This document shows, piece after piece, positions 1 through 6,398 of a stretch of 9,624 nt of DNA (positions are counted from its first letter, which is position 1; each line of letters begins with the position of its first letter). The DNA comes from Deltaproteobacteria bacterium. GTDB lineage: Bacteria > Desulfobacterota_D > UBA1144 > Nemesobacterales > N074bin48. The DNA is taken from contig SMWS01000126.1 of assembly GCA_004356685.1 (NCBI GenBank), forward strand, positions 1-9,624, written 5' to 3'. The translations under genes were made by a program, and so were the position numbers. The notes under the pieces are model-generated. The model was given only the letters and a program-made list of their open reading frames with translations. It was not told the DNA's origin and did not search any database.

Positions 1-309
1 ACTTAAGAATATTATAGCAATATTATTTTAACTTTTAAGTATTAACTAATTACGATACATTTGTATCTTTAATTTATTAATTTCAGTTAATAACTTAAAT
101 ATATTGCTTATATTTAAGTTGGATAGACCTTTAAAATTAAAGCGGAATACGTTTAAGAATCGTGCTGTACCTGTGTAAGTGTTTCATAAATAATTAATAA
201 AGCCAAACTCTTTAGTTCTGCAATTCTGTTTTATGATTATTCTTCCATCCTGAAAATTACAAAATATTCATTGTTATTTTTGGCTCTTTAAGTTACTTTT
301 CATGTCTAA
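1..309. other. Gene-free AT-rich region upstream of tmk
   Basis: I see no credible coding sequence, tRNA or other RNA gene here. The stretch is very AT-rich and holds several short inverted repeats: AATATT at 8-13 and 19-24, ACTTAA at 1-6 against TTAAGT at 35-40, and the much stronger 12-bp repeat at 92-120. A tmk promoter should lie in its right half. The best guess is TTGTTA at 271-276 with TACTTT at 294-299 (17-bp spacer), but the matches are only 4/6 and 3/6 and I do not rely on it. The start of tmk has no purine-rich ribosome binding site. Confidence 0.6.
92..120. repeat. Perfect 12-bp inverted repeat (hairpin)
   Basis: The arms AACTTAAATATA (92-103) and TATATTTAAGTT (109-120) are exact reverse complements separated by the 5-nt loop TTGCT. 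The stem is almost entirely A/T and no T-tract follows, so it is not a classical intrinsic terminator. It could still end transcription from a gene left of the window in either direction, or bind a protein. The symmetry is plain in the sequence; the function is unknown. Confidence 0.6.
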
Positions 310-921
310 ATGTTTATAACTTTTGAAGGTATAGAAGGAAGCGGCAAAAGCACTCAGGCAATACTTGTTGAAGAGTATTTGTCTGCAAAAGGTTTAAAAG
401 TCAACCTGACCAGAGAACCCGGATGGGGTAAGCTGGGGGAACTGATAAGAAATGTTTTGCTGGATGATAGGGAGATTACCCTAGACCCATTTGCTGAGCT
501 TTGTCTATTTTGTACTGACAGGGTTAACCACGTAAAGGGATATATAAAACCTAAACTTGATAATGGGGAGATTGTAATCTGCGACAGGTACCATGACTCA
601 ACCCTTGTGTATCAGGGAATTGGAAGAGATAATGAAAGGGATTTAGTGGCTGCAATGGTTATGAAGTCGTGTTTGGGAGTTATTCCCGATATCACTTTTT
701 TGCTCGACCTTCCAGTTAATTGTGGTCTGCAAAGGATAGGGGCAAGGAAGAATAAAACCAAATTCGACTCTGAATCCGTAGCTTTTCATAAGCGAGTACG
801 AGATGGTTTTTTGGAGCTTTGCAAACAACAGCCACAAAGAATAAAACTGATAAATGCTGATCGACAAGTTGAAATTATAGCAGAAGAAATTAAGAGCGTT
901 ATAGATAATAAAATTAACTAA
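310..921 (+). CDS. tmk: Thymidylate kinase (dTMP kinase)
   Basis: Phosphorylates dTMP to dTDP with ATP in the cytoplasm, an essential step of dTTP synthesis. At 203 aa it has normal family length. Visible motifs are the P-loop GIEGSGKST (residues 7-15), TREPG (34-38) for the substrate phosphate, the DRY motif (92-94) followed by HDSTLVYQGIGRD, and the basic LID segment around residues 142-152 before FHKRVRDGFLEL. Two deviations stand out: the usual TREPGGTxLGE reads TREPGWGKLGE, and the LID's usual DRFE reads TKFD. Both leave the core intact, so I expect an active enzyme. The ATG at 310 places the P-loop at the usual distance from the N-terminus. No Shine-Dalgarno sequence precedes it. holB follows after 11 bp, so the two are probably co-transcribed. 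Confidence 0.95.
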   Translation: MFITFEGIEGSGKSTQAILVEEYLSAKGLKVNLTREPGWGKLGELIRNVLLDDREITLDPFAELCLFCTDRVNHVKGYIKPKLDNGEIVICDRYHDSTLVYQGIGRDNERDLVAAMVMKSCLGVIPDITFLLDLPVNCGLQRIGARKNKTKFDSESVAFHKRVRDGFLELCKQQPQRIKLINADRQVEIIAEEIKSVIDNKIN

Positions 922-932
922 AGAGTTATTAA

Positions 933-1949
933 ATGAGTTTTATCAACATATTAGGCCACGATTTTCAAAAGGAATTTTTACTAAAGTCAATAGAAAAAGG
1001 AAGGGTAGCAAATTCTTATCTTTTCTACGGTCAGGAGGGTATTGGAAAAAGACTGATAGCATTGGAATTTGCCAAATTACTTAACTGTAAAAGAAAAAAT
1101 GATAGACTTGAAGAAACCCCGGGGGGTGTTTGCGAGTGTTCCTCCTGCCTGAAAATTGACAGTTCCAACCATCCTGATGTTACTCTTGTTAAGTGCGAAG
1201 ATTCATCGGAAATTAAAGTAAAACAGATAAGAGAGCAAATAGAGGATTTGATTTATCTAAAGCCTTATGAGGGCAAATATAAAGTATCGATAGTGAATGA
1301 TGCAGAGGCTATGAATACAAATGCCCAGAACGCTTTTCTTAAAACGCTTGAAGAACCTCCAGGTGAGGCGGTAATAATCTTAATTTCTTCAAAGCCCCAG
1401 CAATTGTTAAAAACGATAATTTCGAGATGCCAGAGGTTAGAGTTTTTCAGGTTAAGCGATCAAGTGATTGAAGATTGTATAAAGCAAAAAGGTGAACTCT
1501 CACAAGATAGGTACGCTATTGCTGTAAAGCTTTCACAGGGCAGTTTAGCAAAAGCAATACTTTTAGATGAAGAACTTATTTCTGAAAGAAAAAGAATAAT
1601 CGAAAAGATATCTGAACTAAAAAAAGATAGTGCGGTTGAGCTTTTAGAGTTTGTTGATAGTATAGCTTCTCAGAAATCTTCAAAAGAACATGATCATCTT
1701 AAGATATTTTTTGAAATACTTTTTATGTGGTTAAAAGATATTTTATATTTGAAATCAAATATTAGTGATGAAAATCTAGTACATAAGGATTTCTATGAGA
1801 TTTCGAAGAAGCTTTCTGAAAGATGGTCTGCTGAGCACATATTAGAATTAAGGTCATTTTTAGAAGAAGCCTGGGTCTCACTTTTCCACAGAAATGTGAA
1901 TAAACAATATGTCTTGGAAAATTTAATAATTAAATTTGCCCAAGCTTAA
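933..1949 (+). CDS. holB: DNA polymerase III delta' subunit (clamp loader)
   Basis: Subunit of the clamp-loader complex that opens and loads the beta sliding clamp at primed DNA. At 338 aa it has normal size. The N-terminal AAA+ fold shows a P-loop-like GQEGIGKR (33-40) with Arg where Ser/Thr would bind ATP-Mg; this is common in delta' proteins, which need not hydrolyse ATP. A zinc module is formed by C52, C67, C69 and C72. VNDAEAMN (121-128) sits at the Walker B position, followed by NAFLKTLEEPP and the SRC motif (164-166) that supplies the arginine finger to a neighbouring subunit. The C-terminal helical collar is poorly conserved, as usual. Its place directly after tmk is a very common bacterial arrangement. 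metG begins 22 bp downstream. Confidence 0.93.
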   Translation: MSFINILGHDFQKEFLLKSIEKGRVANSYLFYGQEGIGKRLIALEFAKLLNCKRKNDRLEETPGGVCECSSCLKIDSSNHPDVTLVKCEDSSEIKVKQIREQIEDLIYLKPYEGKYKVSIVNDAEAMNTNAQNAFLKTLEEPPGEAVIILISSKPQQLLKTIISRCQRLEFFRLSDQVIEDCIKQKGELSQDRYAIAVKLSQGSLAKAILLDEELISERKRIIEKISELKKDSAVELLEFVDSIASQKSSKEHDHLKIFFEILFMWLKDILYLKSNISDENLVHKDFYEISKKLSERWSAEHILELRSFLEEAWVSLFHRNVNKQYVLENLIIKFAQA

Positions 1950-1971
1950 ATTTAAGGATGGTCTATAAAAA

Positions 1972-3501
1972 TTGAGTAAGTCATTTTATATTACAACGCC
2001 GATTTACTATGTGAACGATGTCCCCCATATTGGGCATGCATACACCACAATTGCTGCCGATGTGATGGCAAGATATAAAAAAATATGCGGAGAAAAGGTT
2101 TTTTTTCTAACAGGTACTGATGAACACGGGCAAAAAATTGAAAGAACCGCAAAACAGTCAGGTAAAAAGCCCATTGAGCTTGCTGATGAAGTTGTAGTCA
2201 GGTTTAAGGATCTCTGGAAGGTTTTAAACATCTGCAATGATGATTTTATAAGAACTACCGAGCAAAGGCATAAAAAAGCAGTAAACGAAATATTTAAAAC
2301 TATTCATGGAAAAGGAGATATTTATCTCGGAGAGTACGAGGGGTGGTATGACGTAAGAGACGAGGCGTATATAACAGATTCTCAGTATGAAGAGTTTATG
2401 GAACTTTCTCAGTCAAAGAGGCCGATTATAGAGAGAGTAAAAGAGAAAAGCTACTTCTTTAAACTATCGGAATACCAGCAAAAACTGCTGGATTACTATA
2501 AAAATAATCCTGATTTTATAAAACCAGAAAACAGAAGAAACGAAGTAATAAGTTTTGTAGAAGGGGGACTCAGGGATTTGAGCATAAGCAGAACCTCGTT
2601 TTCGTGGGGCATTCCCATAGAGAGTGATGATGAACACGTGATTTATGTGTGGTTCGATGCTCTTACCAACTACCTGACGGCACTCGGATATCCTGATAAC
2701 AAAAAGATGGTCGGTGAATACTGGCCTGCGGATTTTCATTTTGTAGGAAAAGATATTCTGAGATTCCATGCAGTCTACTGGCCGGCATTTCTTATGTCTG
2801 CTGGCTTGCAGCTTCCAAAAACAGTTTTTGCCCATGGCTGGTGGACTATAGAGGGAGAGAAGATGTCTAAATCACTTGGCAATGTGATTGATCCCTATAA
2901 AATTGCCGAAGAGTTTGGGGTGGATGTTTTTAGATATTTTCTGCTCAGAGAAATACCATTTGGGCAGGACGGAGATTTCTCAAGGGATTCTCTGATTGGC
3001 AGGATAAACGGCGATCTTGCAAATGGCCTTGGAAACCTTGTAAGCAGAACCCTTGGGATGGTCGAAAAATATTTTGATGGCCTTATTCCTGCTGCCGCCC
3101 AAGTTGAGACTATTGATGATAAGGTAGTAAATAAAGCAGCAGATACTGCCACTCAATATATGAATTTTATGGAAGAAGTATCATTTAGTAAGGCGCTTTT
3201 TTCAATTTGGGAATTTATAGCACTACTAAATAAATATATAGATGATACAGCACCATGGAGTTTGTCTAAAAAAGGTGAAACCGGGAGACTGGGTACGATT
3301 CTATATAACTGTTGTGAATCAATAAGGGTAATTTCTATATTAATCTATCCTTTTATGCCGAGCACTGCATCAGATATTTTGCAAAAAATTGGGTGTGATA
3401 TGAGCGTTGAAGACAATGGTATCGGCGAGGCTAAGAAATGGGGCGTGCTTTCTGCCCAGTCTAAAGTTGTAAAAGGCGCAAATCTTTTCCAAAAAATATA
3501 A
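1972..3501 (+). CDS. metG: Methionyl-tRNA synthetase, short zinc-less form
   Basis: Class I aminoacyl-tRNA synthetase that charges tRNA-Met, for initiation and elongation. The 509-aa protein has an exact HIGH motif (19-22, in VPHIGHAY), KMSKS (297-301), the substrate-pocket segment VWFDALTNYLTALGYPD, and DDTAPWSL in the anticodon-binding helical domain. It ends shortly after that domain and lacks the C-terminal EMAP/Trbp-like tRNA-binding domain of longer MetRSs. The connective peptide has no cysteine: where many bacteria have YCxxCE it reads YEGWYDVRDE (122-131), so the zinc knuckle is absent, as I recall for actinobacterial and alphaproteobacterial/mitochondrial-type enzymes. The start is TTG, with AAGGA at 1954-1958 upstream; no ATG in this frame fits better. 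It is probably the last gene of the tmk operon. Confidence 0.95.
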   Translation: MSKSFYITTPIYYVNDVPHIGHAYTTIAADVMARYKKICGEKVFFLTGTDEHGQKIERTAKQSGKKPIELADEVVVRFKDLWKVLNICNDDFIRTTEQRHKKAVNEIFKTIHGKGDIYLGEYEGWYDVRDEAYITDSQYEEFMELSQSKRPIIERVKEKSYFFKLSEYQQKLLDYYKNNPDFIKPENRRNEVISFVEGGLRDLSISRTSFSWGIPIESDDEHVIYVWFDALTNYLTALGYPDNKKMVGEYWPADFHFVGKDILRFHAVYWPAFLMSAGLQLPKTVFAHGWWTIEGEKMSKSLGNVIDPYKIAEEFGVDVFRYFLLREIPFGQDGDFSRDSLIGRINGDLANGLGNLVSRTLGMVEKYFDGLIPAAAQVETIDDKVVNKAADTATQYMNFMEEVSFSKALFSIWEFIALLNKYIDDTAPWSLSKKGETGRLGTILYNCCESIRVISILIYPFMPSTASDILQKIGCDMSVEDNGIGEAKKWGVLSAQSKVVKGANLFQKI

Positions 3502-3538
3502 GGTTATATATTCCACTCTATTTTATATACCGAATTAA

Positions 3539-3554
3539 GATTTATTTTTAAATC
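3539..3554 (+). terminator. Weak candidate hairpin after metG
   Basis: GATTTA and TAAATC (6-bp arms) enclose a TTTT loop 37 bp after the metG stop. The stem is AT-rich and is followed by ATAAGGGC rather than a T-tract, so it would be a poor intrinsic terminator. I list it because it is the nearest hairpin to the operon end. Confidence 0.2.
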
Positions 3555-3610
3555 ATAAGGGCATCAGAATTAATATATCAAAAGCCTGTCTAAACTCTAA
3601 TTTATATATT

Positions 3611-3630
3611 TACCTTTTGAAATAAAGGTA
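3611..3630. repeat. Inverted repeat TACCTTT-N6-AAAGGTA
   Basis: Perfect 7-bp arms (3611-3617 and 3624-3630) flank the spacer TGAAAT. It lies about 190 bp upstream of the predicted pilus-operon start. It could be a regulator-binding site or part of the metG 3' end. No T-tract follows it. Confidence 0.35.
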
Positions 3631-3677
3631 CTATACAAATCATAAAATATAGACTATCATTTTACCTAGTCTTAGAT

Positions 3678-3717
3678 AGTGCAAAATATTGCGCACTTTT
3701 GTGAAAGATTGTTCACA
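3678..3717. promoter_or_regulatory. Paired palindromes, candidate enhancer-binding-protein sites
   Basis: Two dyad-symmetric sites lie side by side. The first (3678-3697) is AGTGC-aa-AATATT-gc-GCACT, symmetric at 16 of 20 positions. The second (3700-3717) is TGTGAA-N6-TTCACA with perfect 6-bp arms. Their centres (3687.5 and 3708.5) are 21 bp apart, about two helical turns, so proteins bound to both would sit on the same face of the DNA. They fall roughly 100-140 bp upstream of the predicted sigma-54 start, the usual range for NtrC/PilR-type activators. The second site also resembles a CRP/FNR-family site but has an 8-bp rather than 6-bp gap between TGTGA and TCACA. The regulator's identity is inference. 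Confidence 0.45.
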
Positions 3718-3748
3718 CGCTATACGAGTAAAGTAGTACAGTAAGTAA

Positions 3749-3771
3749 ATATTGTCTAATAGATACAATAT
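3749..3771. promoter_or_regulatory. Inverted repeat between enhancer candidates and promoter
   Basis: ATATTGT (3749-3755) and ACAATAT (3765-3771) are perfect 7-bp arms around the spacer CTAATAGAT. An overlapping segment at 3763-3775 is a partial match to the IHF consensus, with two mismatches at conserved positions. The place between activator sites and a sigma-54 promoter is where a DNA-bending protein often binds. Only the symmetry is certain. Confidence 0.3.
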
Positions 3772-3791
3772 GTTATCTTTTATACTTGAAG

Positions 3792-3807
3792 TGGCATATA
3801 ATTTGCA
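3792..3807 (+). promoter_or_regulatory. Sigma-54 (-24/-12) promoter of the pilus operon
   Basis: TGGCATATAATTTGCA aligns without gaps to the RpoN consensus TGGCACG-N4-TTGCW. The invariant GG (3793-3794) and GC (3805-3806) are separated by exactly 10 bp, and only the less critical C and G after TGGCA differ. The start site would fall near 3818, giving a short leader of about 19 nt that contains a ribosome binding site (AGGG, 3828-3831) before the ATG at 3837. Sigma-54 control with PilR-type activators is well known for pilA in several bacteria. Here it would drive the minor pilins and PilY1. Confidence 0.7.
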
Positions 3808-3836
3808 ATATTAAAATTATAGGATGCAGGGAAAAT

Positions 3837-4535
3837 ATGTCTAAACAATCGGGATTTACTATCCTAGAGGTATTAATAGCTATACTCATTATGAGTACAG
3901 GTTTTATTGCATTATCCCAGATGCAATTTCTATCTATACTTCAGAAACAGAGAGCAGAAGCAGGTACAATCGCAACTAACATTGTGCAATTTGCTAATGA
4001 TTCCGATTTGGCAAAAGCAAAGAAAATGCATCAGCTGAACATTCTGGTGCTTCTGGATACAATAGCACAAAGAACGCCCGATTATACATATTGTGGGGAT
4101 TCTACGAAATTTGGATGTACTCAATGTCCATGTGATCCATTAACGGCTTTTACGCCTAACCCTGTTGTTGGAAATGAAAAAACTTGTTCAATCATAGATA
4201 TAAATGATTTCGATCCTGAAAATCTTATTTATACCAATCAAACAACTTGTCAAACCACATTAGATTCATTCGGAACAGAAGCGATGATATTGGTAAAAGA
4301 TGTTGACACAAATAGCGTTGTGGTAGATGGCATTACCATTTTGACTTTATCTATCATGTACGGTGTTAAATCTAAAGAGCAATTTCGCGATTCAGGCTTG
4401 TCAGTACTTTTAAAAGATACCTTGGTTGCTCAGTCGTTTGAAGTTACTGCACATTTAGATAATTACAATGAAAATGGAACCATTTCATCAAATCCAACAG
4501 GCTGGATAAACGTAAGAGTTCCTCATTTACCTTAA
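3837..4535 (+). CDS. pilV: PilV-like type IV pilus minor prepilin
   Basis: Inner-membrane prepilin expected to be cleaved and N-methylated by PilD and to join the minor-pilin priming complex. The 232-aa protein begins MSKQSG|FTILEVLIAILIMSTG, a class III signal peptide cut after G6, with the conserved Glu at mature +5 (E11) in a single hydrophobic helix. The C-terminal globular part carries a cysteine cluster C-x7-C-x2-C-x-C plus two further cysteines (KTC, TTC), suggesting disulfides. I chose the ATG at 3837. An upstream in-frame TTG (3786) would lie ahead of the predicted transcription start, overlap the promoter and add a long leader unlike prepilins. AGGG sits 5 nt before the ATG. pilW starts 10 bp after the stop. 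PilV is assigned from order and N-terminus; the globular domain is divergent. Confidence 0.8.
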   Translation: MSKQSGFTILEVLIAILIMSTGFIALSQMQFLSILQKQRAEAGTIATNIVQFANDSDLAKAKKMHQLNILVLLDTIAQRTPDYTYCGDSTKFGCTQCPCDPLTAFTPNPVVGNEKTCSIIDINDFDPENLIYTNQTTCQTTLDSFGTEAMILVKDVDTNSVVVDGITILTLSIMYGVKSKEQFRDSGLSVLLKDTLVAQSFEVTAHLDNYNENGTISSNPTGWINVRVPHLP

Positions 4536-4545
4536 GGACAGGACT

Positions 4546-5787
4546 ATGGATTCAAACGACAAAAAAGGATTCACTTTAGTTGAACTACTCGTTTCTATTG
4601 CGATATTTTCGGTAATAATATCAGCAATGATGCTCGCTTTCATACAGCAGCAGAGGCAGTTCATACTGACTCAGGAGGCAGTAAATGTTGACCAATTAGG
4701 CAGGAATGCTCTAGACTTAATTGCCACTGAAATAAGGAACGCAGGCGCACGGCTGGCAAAAAATAATTCTATCAGGTTTGTTAATGGCGGCAGCCCTGAT
4801 TGTGACGGGGTTACTGATCAGGATGAAAGCATTTTATCCCCCCCTGATTGCATTGAGATATATACATGGGATAAAACAAGAGGTTTTTCATTAAACGCAG
4901 ATGATAGTGAAGATTTCCCTTCGGTAGCAGCAGATATTACAGTTGTAACTACTGGTAGTCCTTTACGAATAACAATACCGCAAAGATGGTTTGACAAAAC
5001 ATTGATACAATCGGATGAAACTAATCTTATAGGATTCTGGTCCCGTATTGTTCTTTGTGATCCGACCGGTCTAATAACTTGTTCTGATAATCCTAAACTG
5101 TGCACAAAATGCGGCGCAATTTTAAAAGTCGATAACATTATAAATACCAATACTCTCGAGTTTAATGATATAAATTCGATAATTGAACAGAATTTTAAAG
5201 CTAAAGTCTCAGACTTTGCTGATCTTGATGATTTTATATCCAATTTTTTTATACCACGTATTTCTTCTCTTTCTTCCGAAATGACGATTGTGAAGTACAG
5301 ACGATTTTCTGTAGATACTGCTAATCTGGAATTATTGATGGCAACTGATCCTAGTACTCCGGTTTCATCATTTGCTATAGCCGGGGGTGCAAATTCTCCT
5401 GGTATTGTTGATATGCAGTTTGTGTTTAATCTTCAGGATACGGACGGAAGCACCACAAAAATTGGTGTACCAAATGATTCTTCTTCTCCTCCAAAAGCGT
5501 TTACTGATTTTACTGATCCAACTCTGGCTGATTCAAGTGCGCAGGGGAGCGGTCTTAATATTAGCAGGATAAGGGACACAAAAACAGTTCAGATATACCT
5601 GGTTGTCAGATCGAGATTAAAACCCAAGCTTATGAGCGGAAGTTTTCCTCCGCCTAAGAATCTTCCGGAAATCGGAGACAGGTTGTTAATTCCAACAAGC
5701 GATTCTTCTCTTGGCGAGGGGTTTATCTATAAAGTTTTTACTACCACGGTTTATCTAAGAAATTTATCCAGGGAGGACATTGGATAA
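4546..5787 (+). CDS. pilW: PilW-like type IV pilus minor prepilin
   Basis: Large minor prepilin of 413 aa, longer than the roughly 270 aa I recall for Pseudomonas PilW. The N-terminus MDSNDKKG|FTLVELLVSIAIFSVI shows the PilD cleavage site after G8, Glu at mature +5 (E13) and the N-terminal helix, followed by QQQRQF..NVDQLGRNALDLIATEIRNAGARL, a stretch typical of the PilW family. The end, TVQIYLVVRS and FTTTVYLRNL, also matches the family's C-terminal strands. The extra length lies in the middle and includes two cysteines near residues 87-103 (PDCDG, PPDCIE) and the cluster C-x8-C-x6-C-x2-C (LCDPTG to CTKCG), probably disulfide-bonded in the periplasm. AAGGA (4534-4538) and AGGA (4540-4543) precede the ATG. 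Its stop overlaps the start of a nine-codon open frame leading to pilX. Confidence 0.85.
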   Translation: MDSNDKKGFTLVELLVSIAIFSVIISAMMLAFIQQQRQFILTQEAVNVDQLGRNALDLIATEIRNAGARLAKNNSIRFVNGGSPDCDGVTDQDESILSPPDCIEIYTWDKTRGFSLNADDSEDFPSVAADITVVTTGSPLRITIPQRWFDKTLIQSDETNLIGFWSRIVLCDPTGLITCSDNPKLCTKCGAILKVDNIINTNTLEFNDINSIIEQNFKAKVSDFADLDDFISNFFIPRISSLSSEMTIVKYRRFSVDTANLELLMATDPSTPVSSFAIAGGANSPGIVDMQFVFNLQDTDGSTTKIGVPNDSSSPPKAFTDFTDPTLADSSAQGSGLNISRIRDTKTVQIYLVVRSRLKPKLMSGSFPPPKNLPEIGDRLLIPTSDSSLGEGFIYKVFTTTVYLRNLSREDIG

Positions 5788-5816
5788 TGAATATGAAGAA
5801 AGGAGAACTATTATAA
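5787..5816 (+). other. Nine-codon open frame between pilW and pilX
   Basis: The last A of the pilW stop is the first base of an ATG (TAATG junction). It opens MNMKKGELL and stops with TAA at 5814-5816, one codon before the pilX ATG and in the same frame as pilX. It contains the strong Shine-Dalgarno AAGGAGA (5800-5806). It may be a translational-coupling element, or a decayed N-terminal extension of pilX cut off by a stop codon. That it is translated is inference. Confidence 0.3.
5800..5806 (+). promoter_or_regulatory. Strong Shine-Dalgarno with long spacing before pilX
   Basis: AAGGAGA is the best ribosome binding site in the operon but lies 13 nt upstream of the pilX ATG, with no better in-frame start at ideal distance. 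The spacing suggests a modestly efficient start or help from coupling to pilW. Confidence 0.5.
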
Positions 5817-5819
5817 AAA

Positions 5820-6398
5820 ATGAGACCTAATAATATCAATAAACAAAGACAATCGGAACAGGGGATCGCGTTAGCTTTAGCTCTTGTAACTTTATTAATT
5901 ATTTCTATTATGGCTGTTTCGATTTCCTTTGTATCAAACACTGATTTTCAAACAATGACTAACTATAAGGCCGGCGAAGAGTCTTTTCTGGCTGCTGAGA
6001 GGTGTGTAGTCGAAGCAAGGCAGAAATTTGAGATTGAAGGAATAGAAACTCTAGTAGCTCTGCAGATAATTGGTCAAGCCGAGCCTTTTACCATGACTCT
6101 TCCTGGTGGCTCTGTTTGCAGGTCAGGTCCGAGGTTCTTTGTTAATAATGGCAGCAACACCCTTCCTTTTGTCAATATTCCGGAGGGTGTGAAGTCTATT
6201 TCGAGACCTCTGGCACACACAATGCTTCCTTCCGGCGGAAAGGGCGCGCCTGTGGCGGCGGCTTTTGATTTTGAAGTAATGGGGAAGGATTCACGAGACA
6301 GGGATAAAGATGATAAGGATTCCAATTTAAATACTGGAGTTCAGATTTCTGTAGGTATAGAAACTTTTTTACCATCAGGGGGAAGCAATGTTTACTAA
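5820..6398 (+). CDS. pilX: PilX-like type IV pilus assembly protein
   Basis: A 192-aa minor pilin of the PilX family. The N-terminus RQSEQG|IALALALVTLLIISIMAVSI is the PilX_N pattern: a Gly before a hydrophobic helix and no Glu at mature +5 (Leu20 there). As I recall, this also holds for PilX and the type II secretion tip protein GspK. Then come FLAAERCVVEARQKFE, matching the family's 'aF.AAE' segment, and a short globular domain. A very charged stretch (DSRDRDKDDKDSN, near residues 157-169) precedes the last strand. Only two cysteines are present, unlike its neighbours. AAGGAGA lies 13 nt from the ATG, longer than ideal; the nine-codon frame just upstream may help. The gene overlaps pilY1 by 11 bp. 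It is expected to recruit or stabilise PilY1 at the pilus tip. Confidence 0.82.
   Translation: MRPNNINKQRQSEQGIALALALVTLLIISIMAVSISFVSNTDFQTMTNYKAGEESFLAAERCVVEARQKFEIEGIETLVALQIIGQAEPFTMTLPGGSVCRSGPRFFVNNGSNTLPFVNIPEGVKSISRPLAHTMLPSGGKGAPVAAAFDFEVMGKDSRDRDKDDKDSNLNTGVQISVGIETFLPSGGSNVY
6377..6383 (+). promoter_or_regulatory. Ribosome binding site of pilY1 inside pilX
   Basis: AGGGGGA lies 4 nt before the ATG at 6388 and within the last codons of pilX. It supports this overlapping start and coupled translation of pilX and pilY1. Confidence 0.6.

Larger units (their letters stand above)
3502..3836. other. Gene-free regulatory region between metG and the pilus operon
   Basis: This 335-bp AT-rich stretch has no supported gene. 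It separates the housekeeping operon from the pilus operon and holds a small AT-rich hairpin, inverted repeats at 3611-3630, 3678-3717 and 3749-3771, and a sigma-54-type promoter at 3792-3807. A further weak repeat, AGACTA (3651-3656) against TAGTCT (3667-3672), is near chance level in such AT-rich DNA. The concentration of symmetric elements upstream of one promoter is what one expects of a controlled sigma-54 regulatory region. Confidence 0.6.

Noticed and set aside
1..309. tRNA or small RNA upstream of tmk
   Set aside because: No T-loop-like GTTCRA, no acceptor-stem pairing, and composition is strongly AT-rich throughout.
302..319. Tiny frame ATG TCT AAA TGT TTA TAA overlapping the tmk start
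   Set aside because: Five codons without a ribosome binding site in AT-rich DNA are expected by chance; no sign of attenuation structure.
2464..2835. 123-codon open frame on the minus strand inside metG
   Set aside because: It lies fully within a strongly conserved coding region, has no recognisable motif and no ribosome binding site evidence; an antisense shadow.
3502..3530. Terminator from GGTTATATA...TATATACC after metG
   Set aside because: The stem needs a bulge, is nearly all A/T, and has no following T-tract.
3700..3717. Canonical CRP/FNR site
   Set aside because: The half-sites TGTGA and TCACA are 8 bp apart instead of 6. I keep it as a generic palindrome, not a named operator.
3786..3836. 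TTG-initiated N-terminal extension of pilV
   Set aside because: It overlaps the sigma-54 promoter, would begin before the predicted transcript start, and adds residues not seen before prepilin cleavage sites. The ATG at 3837 has a good ribosome binding site.
4818..5243. 141-codon open frame on the minus strand inside pilW
   Set aside because: Antisense to pilW, with no domain-like pattern. pilW is supported by prepilin and C-terminal motifs.
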